DNA from: Petralouisia muris
GTDB taxonomy: Bacteria; Bacillota; Clostridia; Lachnospirales; Lachnospiraceae
Length of the DNA stretch: 46,031 nucleotides
Direction: 5' to 3'
Assembly: GCF_004793545.1 (NCBI RefSeq)
Contig: NZ_SRYA01000038.1
Span: 1 to 46,031 of the forward strand
Shown here: piece by piece, positions 6,702-14,754 of the stretch
Numbering within the stretch: position 1 is the stretch's first letter
Layout of the letters: each line of letters starts with the position of its first letter
Program-made: the position numbers and the translations under genes
Notes under the pieces: generated by a model
Told to the model about the DNA's origin: nothing
Databases searched by the model: none
Seen by the model: the letters and a program-made list of their open reading frames with translations, nothing else

Positions 6702-7553
6702 ATGAATTTTCAGTGGTATCCCGGGCATATGACGAAAGCCAGACGTCAGATGCAGGAAGATATGAAATTAATAGATTTGGTAATTGAACTGGTAGACGCC
6801 AGAATTCCCTTAAGCAGCCGTAATCCTGATATTGATGAGCTGGGAAGGCAGAAAGCCAGGCTGATTCTGATGAATAAGGCGGATCTTGCCAGTGAAAAGC
6901 AGACGAAACGCTGGTCTGATTTTTTTCAAAATAAAGGATATTATGTAGTCAGATTAGATGCCAGAGCGAGGGCAGGCATGAAAGACGTCAATGATGTGAT
7001 TATGGAGGCCTGCCGGGAAAAAATGGAGAGGGACAGAAAACGGGGCATTAAGAACCGCCCGGTGCGCGCCATGGTGGTTGGGATTCCCAATGTGGGAAAG
7101 TCTACGTTTATCAATACCTTTGCCGGCAAAGCCTGCACCAAAACCGGCAATAAGCCGGGAGTAACCAAGGGAAAGCAGTGGATACGCCTGAACAAAAATG
7201 TGGAGCTTTTGGATACGCCTGGAATCTTATGGCCCAGATTTGAAGATCAGCGCGTAGGTCTGCATTTGGCATTGATTGGCTCTATGAAGGATGAAATACT
7301 GAACATTGACGAGCTTTCTCTGGAATTGATTAAGATTTTGAAGGAAAATTATCCCGGGATTCTGGAAGAGCGTTATGGCGCAGCGGAAACGGCTGAGCCG
7401 CCGGAAATTTTAATGCAGATTGCTGAGAACAGAAACTGCGTGAAAAAGGGAAATGAACTGGATTACAGCAAGGCGGCGTCCCTGACGCTGGATGAATTTC
7501 GCAGCGGACGTTTGGGGAAAATAACTCTTGAATTTCCCAAGGAGCCGCAGTAA
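6702..7553 (+). CDS. rbgA: ribosome biogenesis GTPase RbgA (YlqF)
   Basis: RbgA is a circularly permuted GTPase that acts late in 50S subunit assembly. The 283-residue protein shows the permuted motif order: the G4 motif NKAD (residues 58-61) comes first, then the P-loop GIPNVGKST (127-135), then DTPG (171-174). The N-terminus MNFQWYPGHMTKARRQMQED and the C-terminal helical region (about 200-283) match the family. A ribosome binding site AAGGAG precedes the start. It sits between two signal peptidase genes, a common Firmicutes neighbourhood. Confidence 0.96.
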   Translation: MNFQWYPGHMTKARRQMQEDMKLIDLVIELVDARIPLSSRNPDIDELGRQKARLILMNKADLASEKQTKRWSDFFQNKGYYVVRLDARARAGMKDVNDVIMEACREKMERDRKRGIKNRPVRAMVVGIPNVGKSTFINTFAGKACTKTGNKPGVTKGKQWIRLNKNVELLDTPGILWPRFEDQRVGLHLALIGSMKDEILNIDELSLELIKILKENYPGILEERYGAAETAEPPEILMQIAENRNCVKKGNELDYSKAASLTLDEFRSGRLGKITLEFPKEPQ

Positions 7554-7720
7554 AATAAAAAGTGCCCAGGCAGTTTTGTTCAGCGGCCAGGCAAAGGCGG
7601 AATCGAAGCTTGAAAGGAGCCAAAATCAGGGAAAAACGTTGGGAAAGTCTGAATGCTGCAGGTGGCGGATAAGCAAAATACTATTAATTTTAGCAGATGG
7701 CGGGAAGAGAAATTATAGAT

Positions 7721-8329
7721 ATGAGTAAAAGGGAAGATGGCGATAAGATGGAAGAAAAGCAGGAGGCCAGGAAGGGCTCTTCAGAGGGAAAATCGGGCGT
7801 TATGAAAGAAACAATCAGCTTTATCCTGTATATAGCGATCGTGTTTTTGGCTACTTATCTGGTGATTCACTATGTAGGACAGCGAACCCAGGTAAGCGGA
7901 ACCTCTATGGAATATACCCTCAGTGATGGGGATAATCTGATTGTGGATAAGATTAGCTACCGGTTTCATGCGCCGGAGCGTTTTGATATCATTGTATTTC
8001 CGTTTCAGTATGAAGAGGATACCTACTATATTAAGAGGATTATCGGGCTTCCGGGAGAAACCGTGCAGATTGACGAAGCAGGCAATATTTACATTGACGG
8101 CGAAGTGTTAGAGGAATCTTACGGCAGAGAGGTTATGCTGGATCAGGGACAGGCGGCAGAGCCGATAGAGCTGGGGGAAGATGAATATTTTGTGCTGGGA
8201 GATAACCGGAATGCAAGCTCAGACAGCAGAGATCCCAGGGTTGGCGTGGTGCATGGAAAAGATATTATCGGCAGAGCCTGGCTTCGGATATATCCTTTTG
8301 ACAGCATAGGCTTTATCAAGCATCAATAG
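7721..8329 (+). CDS. lepB: type I signal peptidase (second copy)
   Basis: A second signal peptidase, 202 residues from ATG 7721. A charged cytoplasmic stretch precedes one membrane anchor (TISFILYIAIVFLATYLVIH), then the catalytic serine in VSGTSMEYTL (Ser62), the catalytic lysine in YYIKRIIGLPGE (Lys105) and EYFVLGDNRNASSDSRDPR. Other starts at 7697 and 7748 are possible; none has an ideal ribosome binding site. The active-site layout is the same as in the first copy, but the substrate-pocket sequences differ, so the two may have different preprotein preferences. It is followed by rnhB after 11 bases. Confidence 0.92.
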   Translation: MSKREDGDKMEEKQEARKGSSEGKSGVMKETISFILYIAIVFLATYLVIHYVGQRTQVSGTSMEYTLSDGDNLIVDKISYRFHAPERFDIIVFPFQYEEDTYYIKRIIGLPGETVQIDEAGNIYIDGEVLEESYGREVMLDQGQAAEPIELGEDEYFVLGDNRNASSDSRDPRVGVVHGKDIIGRAWLRIYPFDSIGFIKHQ

Positions 8330-8340
8330 AGGAGAACAAG

Positions 8341-9093
8341 GTGGAAGAACGAAAGAAAATCAGTCTGATGAAAGAAGAATTACAGGCGGCAGAGGAGACG
8401 ATGCTGCCTTCTTTTATATCTAAATATGAGAAAGATGAGAGAGCAGGCGCCAGAAAATTGGTGCAGCAGGCGAAAAAACAGTTAGAAGCTCTGGCTCAAG
8501 AGAAACAGCGGATTGAGAAATTAAAAGAATACGAAAGAAAATATGAAAGCGCAGGTTATGTGTGCGGAATAGATGAGGCAGGGAGGGGGCCGCTGGCAGG
8601 GCCGGTGGTTGCAGGAGCCGTGATATTGCCGAAAGACTGCAATATTTTGTACATTAATGATTCCAAGAAGCTCAGCCAGAAGAAGAGAGAGGAATTGTAT
8701 GATGTGATTATGGCTCAGGCATTGGCAGTAGGAGTGGGAATGGCTGGTCCCGGGAGAATTGATCAAATTAATATTTTACAGGCAACTTATGAGGCCATGG
8801 GTCAGGCTATTCAAAATCTGTCCCTAACGCCCGATATATTATTAAATGATGCGGTGACGATTCCTAATGTGGATATCCCGCAGGTTCCCATTATCAAGGG
8901 GGATGCAAAAAGTATTTCCATCGGCGCAGCAAGTATCATTGCAAAAGTTACCAGAGACAGGCTGATGATGGAATATGATAAGATTATGCCGGAATATGGA
9001 TTTGCCAGAAACAAAGGATATGGCACAAAGGAGCATATGGAGGCGATACGGATATATGGCCCGTCGCCGATACACCGGAATTCTTTTCTGTAG
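8341..9093 (+). CDS. rnhB: ribonuclease HII
   Basis: RNase HII cuts RNA in RNA-DNA hybrids and removes misincorporated ribonucleotides. The 250-residue protein starts with GTG after GAGGAGAACAAG. A charged, probably helical N-terminal extension of about 70 residues precedes the catalytic core, which opens with CGIDEAGRGPLAGPVVAGAV (Asp78, Glu79) and contains INDSKKLSQKKREELYD and the acidic residue in LLNDAV, followed by IIKGDAKSISIGAASIIAKV. The ending GYGTKEHMEAIRIYGPSPIH is typical. The extension makes it longer than the minimal enzyme but similar to Bacillus RnhB. Confidence 0.96.
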   Translation: MEERKKISLMKEELQAAEETMLPSFISKYEKDERAGARKLVQQAKKQLEALAQEKQRIEKLKEYERKYESAGYVCGIDEAGRGPLAGPVVAGAVILPKDCNILYINDSKKLSQKKREELYDVIMAQALAVGVGMAGPGRIDQINILQATYEAMGQAIQNLSLTPDILLNDAVTIPNVDIPQVPIIKGDAKSISIGAASIIAKVTRDRLMMEYDKIMPEYGFARNKGYGTKEHMEAIRIYGPSPIHRNSFL

Positions 9094-9122
9094 AACCGGC
9101 AGGGAAGGAAGGCAGTGATAGA

Positions 9123-11060
9123 ATGTCATTAGGAGGCGTGTTACAATATCAGACCAATACGGCGTCAAATACACAGACTCTGGGAAACGTGAAAGAAACG
9201 ATAGGGGCAAGGCCAGTGGCCCAGGCCCAGGAGCTGATGCCGGGAAAAGTTTTTGAAGGAATGGTGACAGAGATAAAGAACGGCCAGGTAACTCTGGGAT
9301 TAAGCGACGGAAGAACCATATCGGCCAGAATGGAAGCCGGGGTGAACCTGGAAAAAGGTCAGCCCATGCTGTTTGAAGTCAAAGCAAATACGGGAGAGCA
9401 GATTTCCATTCGTCCGGTTACTTTGGAAAGCGCGCAGAATCCAACGCTGATGAAAGCATTGGAGGCGGCAGGGTTAAAGGTTACGCCGCGGAATCTGTCT
9501 ATGGTCAATGAGATGATGATGGAGCAGCTTCCCATTGATAAGGGAAGTCTAATGCAGATGGCTCGGGCAGCGGCGAATTTTCCTGAGGCGAATATGCAGA
9601 CGCTGGTGCAGATGCAGAAGCTGGGAATTGTGATTACAGAGAATTCTTTAAATCAGTTTCAGAATTATCAGAACGGCCAGCAGGCAATTTTGCCTCAGAT
9701 GCAGGAGCTTATGGATGGGATTGCAGACCTTCCCCAGCAATTATTTGGAAAAGAGGGGATCGGCCCCGGCCCAGCGTTTTCTGAAAATTTCAATCTGGGA
9801 GATTCATCTGCAGCGGCAGGTGCGCAGAATCAGGAAACAGGACAGATACTGGGACTGCAGCGGCAGATACTGAGTATCCTTTTGGGCGGGCAGGAGGCTG
9901 GAGCGATTCAGAATGGAGAAGCCCTGAATCAAAAAGGCGTTGAACCAGTAAATCCAAATGGAGCCCAGGCGATTTCAAATGGGGAACCATCTGGACAGCT
10001 CCTGCAGGAGCAGCCTGTGCAGAATGGAGAGGTCTCAAATCAAAGCGGAGCTCAGATTCTGCAGGATGGAGCGCAGCTTGCTCAGGCAGTTCAAAACGGG
10101 GAACCATCTGCCCAGGAAATTCCAAACCAGGCGATACAGAAGGAAGGGAATACTGGACAGGGCCAGGCGGTGTCCAATCAGGCGCAGCAGAGTCCAGAAG
10201 CCATTTCCGGCAGCGGTCAGGAATCGCTTAATCCCATGGATCAGATTTTGGACAAAGGGCAGCAGGAAAACCTGGCAAATATCCTTAAGGGATTTCCTGG
10301 TGCTGCGGGAAATGAACAGCTTTTGCCCCAGGGGCAGCTGAATGCCAGCCTATCTGCTCAAGAGATGCTGCAGCAGATCATGCAGTTCTTGGACAGCAGC
10401 GGGAATCTGAACGGAAATGATGTAAAGAAGCTGTTTTCCTCTAAGGAATTTAAGGGACTGATGAAACAGGCAATGACGGAGCAGTGGATGCTGACACCGG
10501 AGCAATTAAAGGAGGAAGGGGCAGTAAAGGAGCTGTATCAGCGTTTGACCAGGCAGATGACAGAATTGCAGCAGGCTCTGTCTCAGGTTGGAAAAGAAGG
10601 AACAGCCCTTGCCAAAACAGCCCAGTCAGTGCAGAGTAATCTGGATTTTATGAACCAGCTGAACCAGGTCTGCTCTTATGTGCAGCTCCCTTTGAAATTA
10701 AAGCAGCAGAATGCCCACAGTGATTTGTATGTGTATACCAATAAGAAGAGCCTTAGAGAGAAAGAAGGCGATCTTTCCGCGCTGCTGCATTTGGATCTGG
10801 AGCATTTGGGTTCTACAGATATTTATGTGAAAATGCATGGCTCATCCGTACAGACAGATTTTTATCTGGCGGATGAATTGTCTTTTCGTTTGATTGGGAA
10901 TTTTACCGATCAATTGGTGGAACGCCTGAGAGAGAAAGGCTATAGCTGTGAAGTGAAGGTGGAGAACCGGAAGCCTCAGAAGAATTCTGTTCAGGATTTT
11001 CTGGATCAGGAAAAGCCGGCAGGAAAGCTCCACCGGTATTCCTTTGATGTGAAAGCATAA
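9123..11060 (+). CDS. FliK-like hook-length-control domain protein (YlqG-like)
   Basis: A 645-residue protein without signal peptide or membrane span. The N-terminal 120 residues look like a small beta-rich domain (MPGKVFEGMVTEIKNGQVTL). Residues about 240-370 are a low-complexity Gln/Asn/Gly/Glu linker with repeated QNGE/SNGEP units. The C-terminal part (about 515-625; VCSYVQLPLKLKQQNAHSDL then SLREKEGDLSALLHLDLEHL and GSTDIYVKMHGSSVQTDFYL) resembles the FliK C-terminal domain. FliK measures hook length and switches the flagellar export gate through FlhB. The next gene is an FlhB cytoplasmic-domain homolog, and the pair sits next to rnhB, as ylqG-ylqH do in Bacillus subtilis, where the role is unknown. 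No other flagellar gene occurs in the window. Confidence 0.75.
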   Translation: MSLGGVLQYQTNTASNTQTLGNVKETIGARPVAQAQELMPGKVFEGMVTEIKNGQVTLGLSDGRTISARMEAGVNLEKGQPMLFEVKANTGEQISIRPVTLESAQNPTLMKALEAAGLKVTPRNLSMVNEMMMEQLPIDKGSLMQMARAAANFPEANMQTLVQMQKLGIVITENSLNQFQNYQNGQQAILPQMQELMDGIADLPQQLFGKEGIGPGPAFSENFNLGDSSAAAGAQNQETGQILGLQRQILSILLGGQEAGAIQNGEALNQKGVEPVNPNGAQAISNGEPSGQLLQEQPVQNGEVSNQSGAQILQDGAQLAQAVQNGEPSAQEIPNQAIQKEGNTGQGQAVSNQAQQSPEAISGSGQESLNPMDQILDKGQQENLANILKGFPGAAGNEQLLPQGQLNASLSAQEMLQQIMQFLDSSGNLNGNDVKKLFSSKEFKGLMKQAMTEQWMLTPEQLKEEGAVKELYQRLTRQMTELQQALSQVGKEGTALAKTAQSVQSNLDFMNQLNQVCSYVQLPLKLKQQNAHSDLYVYTNKKSLREKEGDLSALLHLDLEHLGSTDIYVKMHGSSVQTDFYLADELSFRLIGNFTDQLVERLREKGYSCEVKVENRKPQKNSVQDFLDQEKPAGKLHRYSFDVKA

Positions 11061-11076
11061 AAGTGACACAGGGGGC

Positions 11077-11415
11077 GTGAAGAAATCTATGGCAGAGACA
11101 AGATATAAGAATACAAATGAGCCGGTAACTATGGAAACCCCACTGGGGCGGAGACAGAAAACGGCTGTGGCTATCGCATATAACCCAGGAGAGAATGCGC
11201 CAAAAATTATTGCCACCGGAAAGGGGCATCTGGCAGAGAAGATCATTGAAAAGGCAAAGGAAGAGAATATCCCCTTTTACCGGGATGATAAGCTGGCTAA
11301 GACTCTTTCCAAGCTGGAAATCGGGGATATGATACCGCCGGAGCTGTATGAGGTGGTGGCGGAAATCCTGGTATTTGTGGACGATATGGAACGGATGAGA
11401 GAAAAGCTGAAATAA
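11077..11415 (+). CDS. FlhB cytoplasmic-domain homolog (YlqH/FlhX-like)
   Basis: The 112-residue product matches the C-terminal cytoplasmic domain of the type III export switch protein FlhB: TAVAIAYNPGENAPKIIATG, then HLAEKIIEKAKEENIPFYRD, DKLAKTLSKLEIGDMIPPEL and YEVVAEILVFVDD. It lacks the membrane part, and the self-cleavage motif NPTH is replaced by RRQK at the equivalent place (just before TAVAIAY). It therefore cannot act as a self-processing gate, but may still bind the FliK-like partner encoded 17 bases upstream. Starts at GTG 11077 or ATG 11089 are both possible; neither has an ideally spaced ribosome binding site. Confidence 0.82.
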   Translation: MKKSMAETRYKNTNEPVTMETPLGRRQKTAVAIAYNPGENAPKIIATGKGHLAEKIIEKAKEENIPFYRDDKLAKTLSKLEIGDMIPPELYEVVAEILVFVDDMERMREKLK

Positions 11416-11455
11416 AAACAGCAATGCAGGAACAGGATTGTAAAGGAGCGTCAGA

Positions 11456-11824
11456 TTGGCGAAAGCAGGTAATCAGAACCGCAGCAGAGGCATGGATTGG
11501 GAGCGGCAGGCGGCGGAATTTCTGGAAAATAAGGGATATCAGATTTTGCACAGGAATTTCTGCAGCCGTTACGGAGAAATTGATTTGGTGGCCAGACAGG
11601 GCCGATATCTGGTATTTCTGGAAGTAAAATACCGCAAAGATGAAAAGGGCGGCCATCCCCTGGAAGCAGTGGACAGGAGAAAGCAGCGGCGCATCTGCAA
11701 AACCGCAGTATACTATTGCCTGCGTTATGGGTATGGGGAAGATACGCCCTGCCGGTTTGATGTGATTGGGATTTTAGGAACAGAAATCATGCATGTAGAG
11801 CATGCTTTTGCATTTCTGGAGTAA
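11456..11824 (+). CDS. YraN family (UPF0102) nuclease-fold protein
   Basis: The 122-residue protein has the UPF0102/YraN pattern of the restriction-endonuclease fold: WERQAAEFLENKGYQILHRN, then SRYGEIDLVARQGRYLVFLE and VKYRK, giving the E...D...ExK acidic/lysine triad of that fold (GEIDLV and FLEVKYR). Its biochemical role is unproven; family members are thought to process branched DNA. Translation starts with TTG at 11456, placed after a well-spaced AAAGGAG. The gene follows ylqH by about 40 bases and lies in the same orientation as rnhB, its usual neighbourhood. Confidence 0.88.
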   Translation: MAKAGNQNRSRGMDWERQAAEFLENKGYQILHRNFCSRYGEIDLVARQGRYLVFLEVKYRKDEKGGHPLEAVDRRKQRRICKTAVYYCLRYGYGEDTPCRFDVIGILGTEIMHVEHAFAFLE

Positions 11825-11905
11825 GGTCGGTCTGCAGGGAACAGTCAGAGTATGGAATAGTTAATTGAGGGGGAAAGAAATCAGTGAGAGCGGAAAGGAG
11901 CAAAT

Positions 11906-12778
11906 ATGGAGGATTCCATGATAGCGTTTCAAACAGAGGATGGAAGGGAGCCGATGCCGGTGCTGGGGCAGGCGAAGGCAGAAGGAAGGACATTTCCGTA
12001 TCTGTATTATCCCATTTTGGAGAATACGGGCATCGTGAAGCATTGCTTTACTACCAGAATGGGCGGGGTGAGCCAGGGATATTTGGAGAGTCTGAACCTG
12101 AGTTTTGCCAGAGGGGATGATGAAGAGGCTGTGAAAGAAAATTTCCGCAGAGTATCCCTTGCCCTTGGGACGGAGTATGATAAGTTTGTCTTTACCGATC
12201 AGACCCATACCGCCAATGTGAAGCGGGTAGGCAAGGAAGATGCCGGAAAAGGGCTTACTGGGAAAAGAGATTATTTCAATATAGATGGATTGATCACCGA
12301 TGAACCGGGGCTGATATTATCTGCTTTTTATGCGGATTGCGTTCCTCTTTATTTTGTAGACCCCAGACATCGGGCCATAGGGCTGTCCCATTCTGGATGG
12401 CGGGGAACAGCAGGGCGCATAGGAAGAGAGACGATGCTTGCCATGAAACGGGAATTTCAGACAGAGCCGGAGGATGTGCTCTGCGCCATTGGACCTTCCA
12501 TCTGCCAGAGCTGTTATGAAATCAGCCAGGATGTGGCAGCAGAATTTCAAAGGGAATTTTCATACTATGAGGATAAGATTTTGCAGGACAAGGGCAATGG
12601 AAAATATCAGCTTGACCTATGGCGTGCCAATGAGATTGTCCTAATGGAAGCCGGAGTGAAACAGGAACATCTGGCTGTGACAAATTTATGCACCTGCTGC
12701 AATCCCAAACTGCTGTTTTCCCATCGTGCCAGCCATGGAAAACGGGGAAATCTGGGAGCGTTTTTGTGTTTAAATTAA
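11906..12778 (+). CDS. pgeF: peptidoglycan editing factor PgeF (YfiH, multicopper-oxidase-fold)
   Basis: PgeF family proteins (once called laccase-domain or polyphenol oxidase proteins) prevent misincorporation of L-serine into cell-wall precursors; purine nucleoside phosphorylase or deaminase activity is also reported for relatives. The 290-residue product carries KHCFTTRMGGVSQGYLESLN (about residues 47-66), DQTHTANV (about 98-105), ADCVPLYFVDPRHRAIGLSH (about 146-165), SGWRGTAGRIG, and the late cysteine/histidine region TNLCTCCNPKLLFSHRASHG. The conserved His and Cys residues that bind zinc are present. The start has GAAAGGAG upstream. Confidence 0.92.
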   Translation: MEDSMIAFQTEDGREPMPVLGQAKAEGRTFPYLYYPILENTGIVKHCFTTRMGGVSQGYLESLNLSFARGDDEEAVKENFRRVSLALGTEYDKFVFTDQTHTANVKRVGKEDAGKGLTGKRDYFNIDGLITDEPGLILSAFYADCVPLYFVDPRHRAIGLSHSGWRGTAGRIGRETMLAMKREFQTEPEDVLCAIGPSICQSCYEISQDVAAEFQREFSYYEDKILQDKGNGKYQLDLWRANEIVLMEAGVKQEHLAVTNLCTCCNPKLLFSHRASHGKRGNLGAFLCLN

Positions 12779-12802
12779 TTTAATAGATGAGGAGAAATAG
12801 CG

Positions 12803-13840
12803 ATGGATCAGATCATGGAATATATCTTAGAACAAACGAAAAATTTATTGGCAATTGACAGTCCCACCGGATACACAAAGGAAGCGTCGGATTATCTGAT
12901 GCAAGAATATCAGTCTCTGGGCTATGAGCCGGTGAAAACAGTAAAAGGAGGAGTGCTGGTGGATTTAGGCGGGGCCAAAGAAGACAATGCTCTTTTGCTA
13001 GAGGCCCATCTGGACACCCTGGGAGCCATGGTACGGGAGATTAAGGAAAACGGAAGGCTGAAGGCGTCGCCGCTGGGAGGTTTAAATCCCAACAATGCGG
13101 AGGCGGAAAACTGCAGGGTGATTACCAGGCAAAACGGAACATACGAGGGCACGTTCCAGTTGGAAAATGCATCCATCCATGTCAACGATAATTATGACGA
13201 TATCAAACGCAGCTTTGACGCCATGGAAGTGGTGCTGGATGAAAAAGTAAATTCTAAAGATGATGCGAAAAAGCTTGGGATTATGGTGGGAGACATTATA
13301 GCCTTTGAGCCGAGAACAGTGATTACGAAGCGGGGATATATTAAGAGCCGTTTTTTGGATGATAAGCTCAGTGTGGGAATTTTCCTTGGATTTGCAAAAT
13401 ATCTGAAAGAGGAAAACATACTCCTGAAGCGGAAAATTTACCAGCATGCCACAGTATTTGAGGAGGTAGGCCATGGAGCCTGCGGTACTGTGCCCCAGGG
13501 CGTAACAGAGATTCTTTCTGTGGATATGGGGTGCGTGGGAGAAGGACTGGACTGTACAGAGCATCAGGCGTCCATCTGCGCCAAGGATAGTGTAGGGCCT
13601 TACCACTATCAGGTAGTCACGGATCTTGTGAAAGCTGCAAAGGAGCGTGGGATTGATTTTGCAGTGGATATTTATCCCCATTACGGCTCCGATGCGGATG
13701 CTGCATTGAAAGCTGGATATGACTGCCGGCACGGGCTGATTGGTCCTGGGGTGTATGCTTCCCATGGATATGAGAGGGCTCATGTGGACGGGGTAAAGGC
13801 GACGCTGGAATTGCTGAAGGCTTATTTGCTGCAGCCGTAA
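12803..13840 (+). CDS. M42 family metallo-aminopeptidase
   Basis: A 345-residue protein of peptidase family M42, dinuclear zinc or cobalt exopeptidases that usually form large tetrahedral shells in the cytoplasm. Visible features are the first metal-binding region LLLEAHLDTLGAMV (about residues 62-75), the loop KRGYIKSRFLDDKLSVGIFL with its bridging aspartate (about 176-195), the catalytic glutamate pair VFEEVGHGACG (about 216-226) and the late YGSDADAALKAG (about 294-305). The insertion around residues 95-150 fits the PDZ-like lid domain. The ribosome binding site is GAGGAGAAATAGCG. The first box has HLDTLG where HMDEIG is more common. Confidence 0.9.
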   Translation: MDQIMEYILEQTKNLLAIDSPTGYTKEASDYLMQEYQSLGYEPVKTVKGGVLVDLGGAKEDNALLLEAHLDTLGAMVREIKENGRLKASPLGGLNPNNAEAENCRVITRQNGTYEGTFQLENASIHVNDNYDDIKRSFDAMEVVLDEKVNSKDDAKKLGIMVGDIIAFEPRTVITKRGYIKSRFLDDKLSVGIFLGFAKYLKEENILLKRKIYQHATVFEEVGHGACGTVPQGVTEILSVDMGCVGEGLDCTEHQASICAKDSVGPYHYQVVTDLVKAAKERGIDFAVDIYPHYGSDADAALKAGYDCRHGLIGPGVYASHGYERAHVDGVKATLELLKAYLLQP

Positions 13841-13851
13841 TAAAACTCCCA

Positions 13852-13880
13852 GCAGGAATTGGTGAAATATCCATTCCTGC
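13852..13880 (+). terminator. hairpin after the M42 peptidase gene
   Basis: GCAGGAAT (13852-13859) pairs with ATTCCTGC (13873-13880) starting 11 bases after the stop codon. No T-run follows on this strand, so termination is only a possibility. Confidence 0.3.
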
Positions 13881-13927
13881 CAGGAAAAATACAACGAAAT
13901 GGAGATACACCGAAACATTGCAGAAAA

Positions 13928-14107
13928 AAGCTGTGGGGGCTTGTGTGCCAGTGGCGGCCGGTGATTGAGTATTTTGAGAAAGATGTATGGGAGGTTTTAA
14001 AGCGTTATAAGGTGAACCCCATCCCTGTTACTGAGGAGAATGCCACATCTATATTTTTTATCATAGATGTGGCAATACAAATGGTTGTGCTATCTGATTT
14101 TCCCTAA
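13928..14107 (+). pseudogene. probable fossil of a PAPS-reductase-family gene
   Basis: A frame open from about 13859 to TAA at 14105 contains CQWRPVIEYFEKDVWEVLKRY followed by KVNPIP. The pattern [RP][VI]I..(x)..[DE]VW[DE].[ILM][KR]RY.[VI]NP is what I know from phosphoadenosine phosphosulfate reductase/DndC-like adenine nucleotide hydrolases, downstream of the P-loop. The SGGKDS P-loop and the cysteine cluster are absent, and the last 26 residues overlap a palindrome and look unrelated. I read it as a gene scrap; a short genuine orphan protein is the alternative. A search of the 82-residue translation against the CysH/DndC families would decide. Confidence 0.35.
14041..14074. terminator. palindrome between convergent gene groups
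   Basis: TGCCACATCTAT (14041-14052) and ATAGATGTGGCA (14063-14074) form a perfect 12-base-pair stem around a T-rich loop. It lies between the plus-strand M42 gene and the minus-strand transporter cassette, where a two-way terminator would be expected, although flanking T-runs are weak. Confidence 0.4.
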
Positions 14108-14109
14108 AA

Positions 14110-14754
14110 TCAAATATGTTTTTTCTTGAAAAAAGTTCTTGAAAGAATATATGACAATATACATATCGATATATCCAATATAAATCCAATAACAATGCAG
14201 AATTCAAAGTTGTCAACTACAAACCACATTATCGAATTGTTAGTTAATCTAGACCAAAATCCTAATACTAAAAGTATTGCCAATAGTACTATCATAACAG
14301 CGAATCCTGCATTGACTCCTAAAGAATAAGTTGACGGTAAGATAAAAGCCAAAAATAGGAGCATAATAGCAAAAGAAGCAAAAGCTATGAAAAGATAAAA
14401 TCCGTATTTGTATTTTGGAAAGCAAAAGTAAGAAATTGTATTTACCAAAATAGCGATTAATAATCCAGTAAGCGATAAAATTCCTGCCAAGAGATACCTG
14501 CTTTTTACAATTTTTGTTTTAGTAATTGGTAATGATATTGCATATTTATTCCATTTCCATTCTTCATCACATGTGGTTAGTGAAATTATCATAGATGTAA
14601 TTTCAAGAGGAAGAGGAAGGAAACTTATATAAATGGAGCCGGCGCTTTCTAGAACAATCATGAGTGCGATTATAATGGCAAGATCTATAATTACTCTTGT
14701 AATGCCATATTTTTTCTTGAGTGTTAAAAAATCTTTGGTCAGTAATCCTTTCAT
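14110..14754 (-). CDS. ABC-2 type transporter permease subunit
   Basis: A 214-residue membrane protein with six hydrophobic segments, for example VIIDLAIIIALMIVLESAG, ILSLTGLLIAILVNTISYF and FAVMIVLLAILLVLGF. It begins MKGLLTKDFLTLKKKYG, the typical amphipathic start of ABC2-membrane permeases that accompany YtrA-type regulators. Its start codon overlaps the stop of the upstream ATPase gene (ATGA), so they are co-translated. The gene is markedly AT-rich compared with the flanking housekeeping genes. Substrate unknown; related cassettes respond to cell-wall antibiotics or export peptides. Confidence 0.82.
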   Translation of the reverse strand: MKGLLTKDFLTLKKKYGITRVIIDLAIIIALMIVLESAGSIYISFLPLPLEITSMIISLTTCDEEWKWNKYAISLPITKTKIVKSRYLLAGILSLTGLLIAILVNTISYFCFPKYKYGFYLFIAFASFAIMLLFLAFILPSTYSLGVNAGFAVMIVLLAILLVLGFWSRLTNNSIMWFVVDNFEFCIVIGFILDISICILSYILSRTFFKKKHI

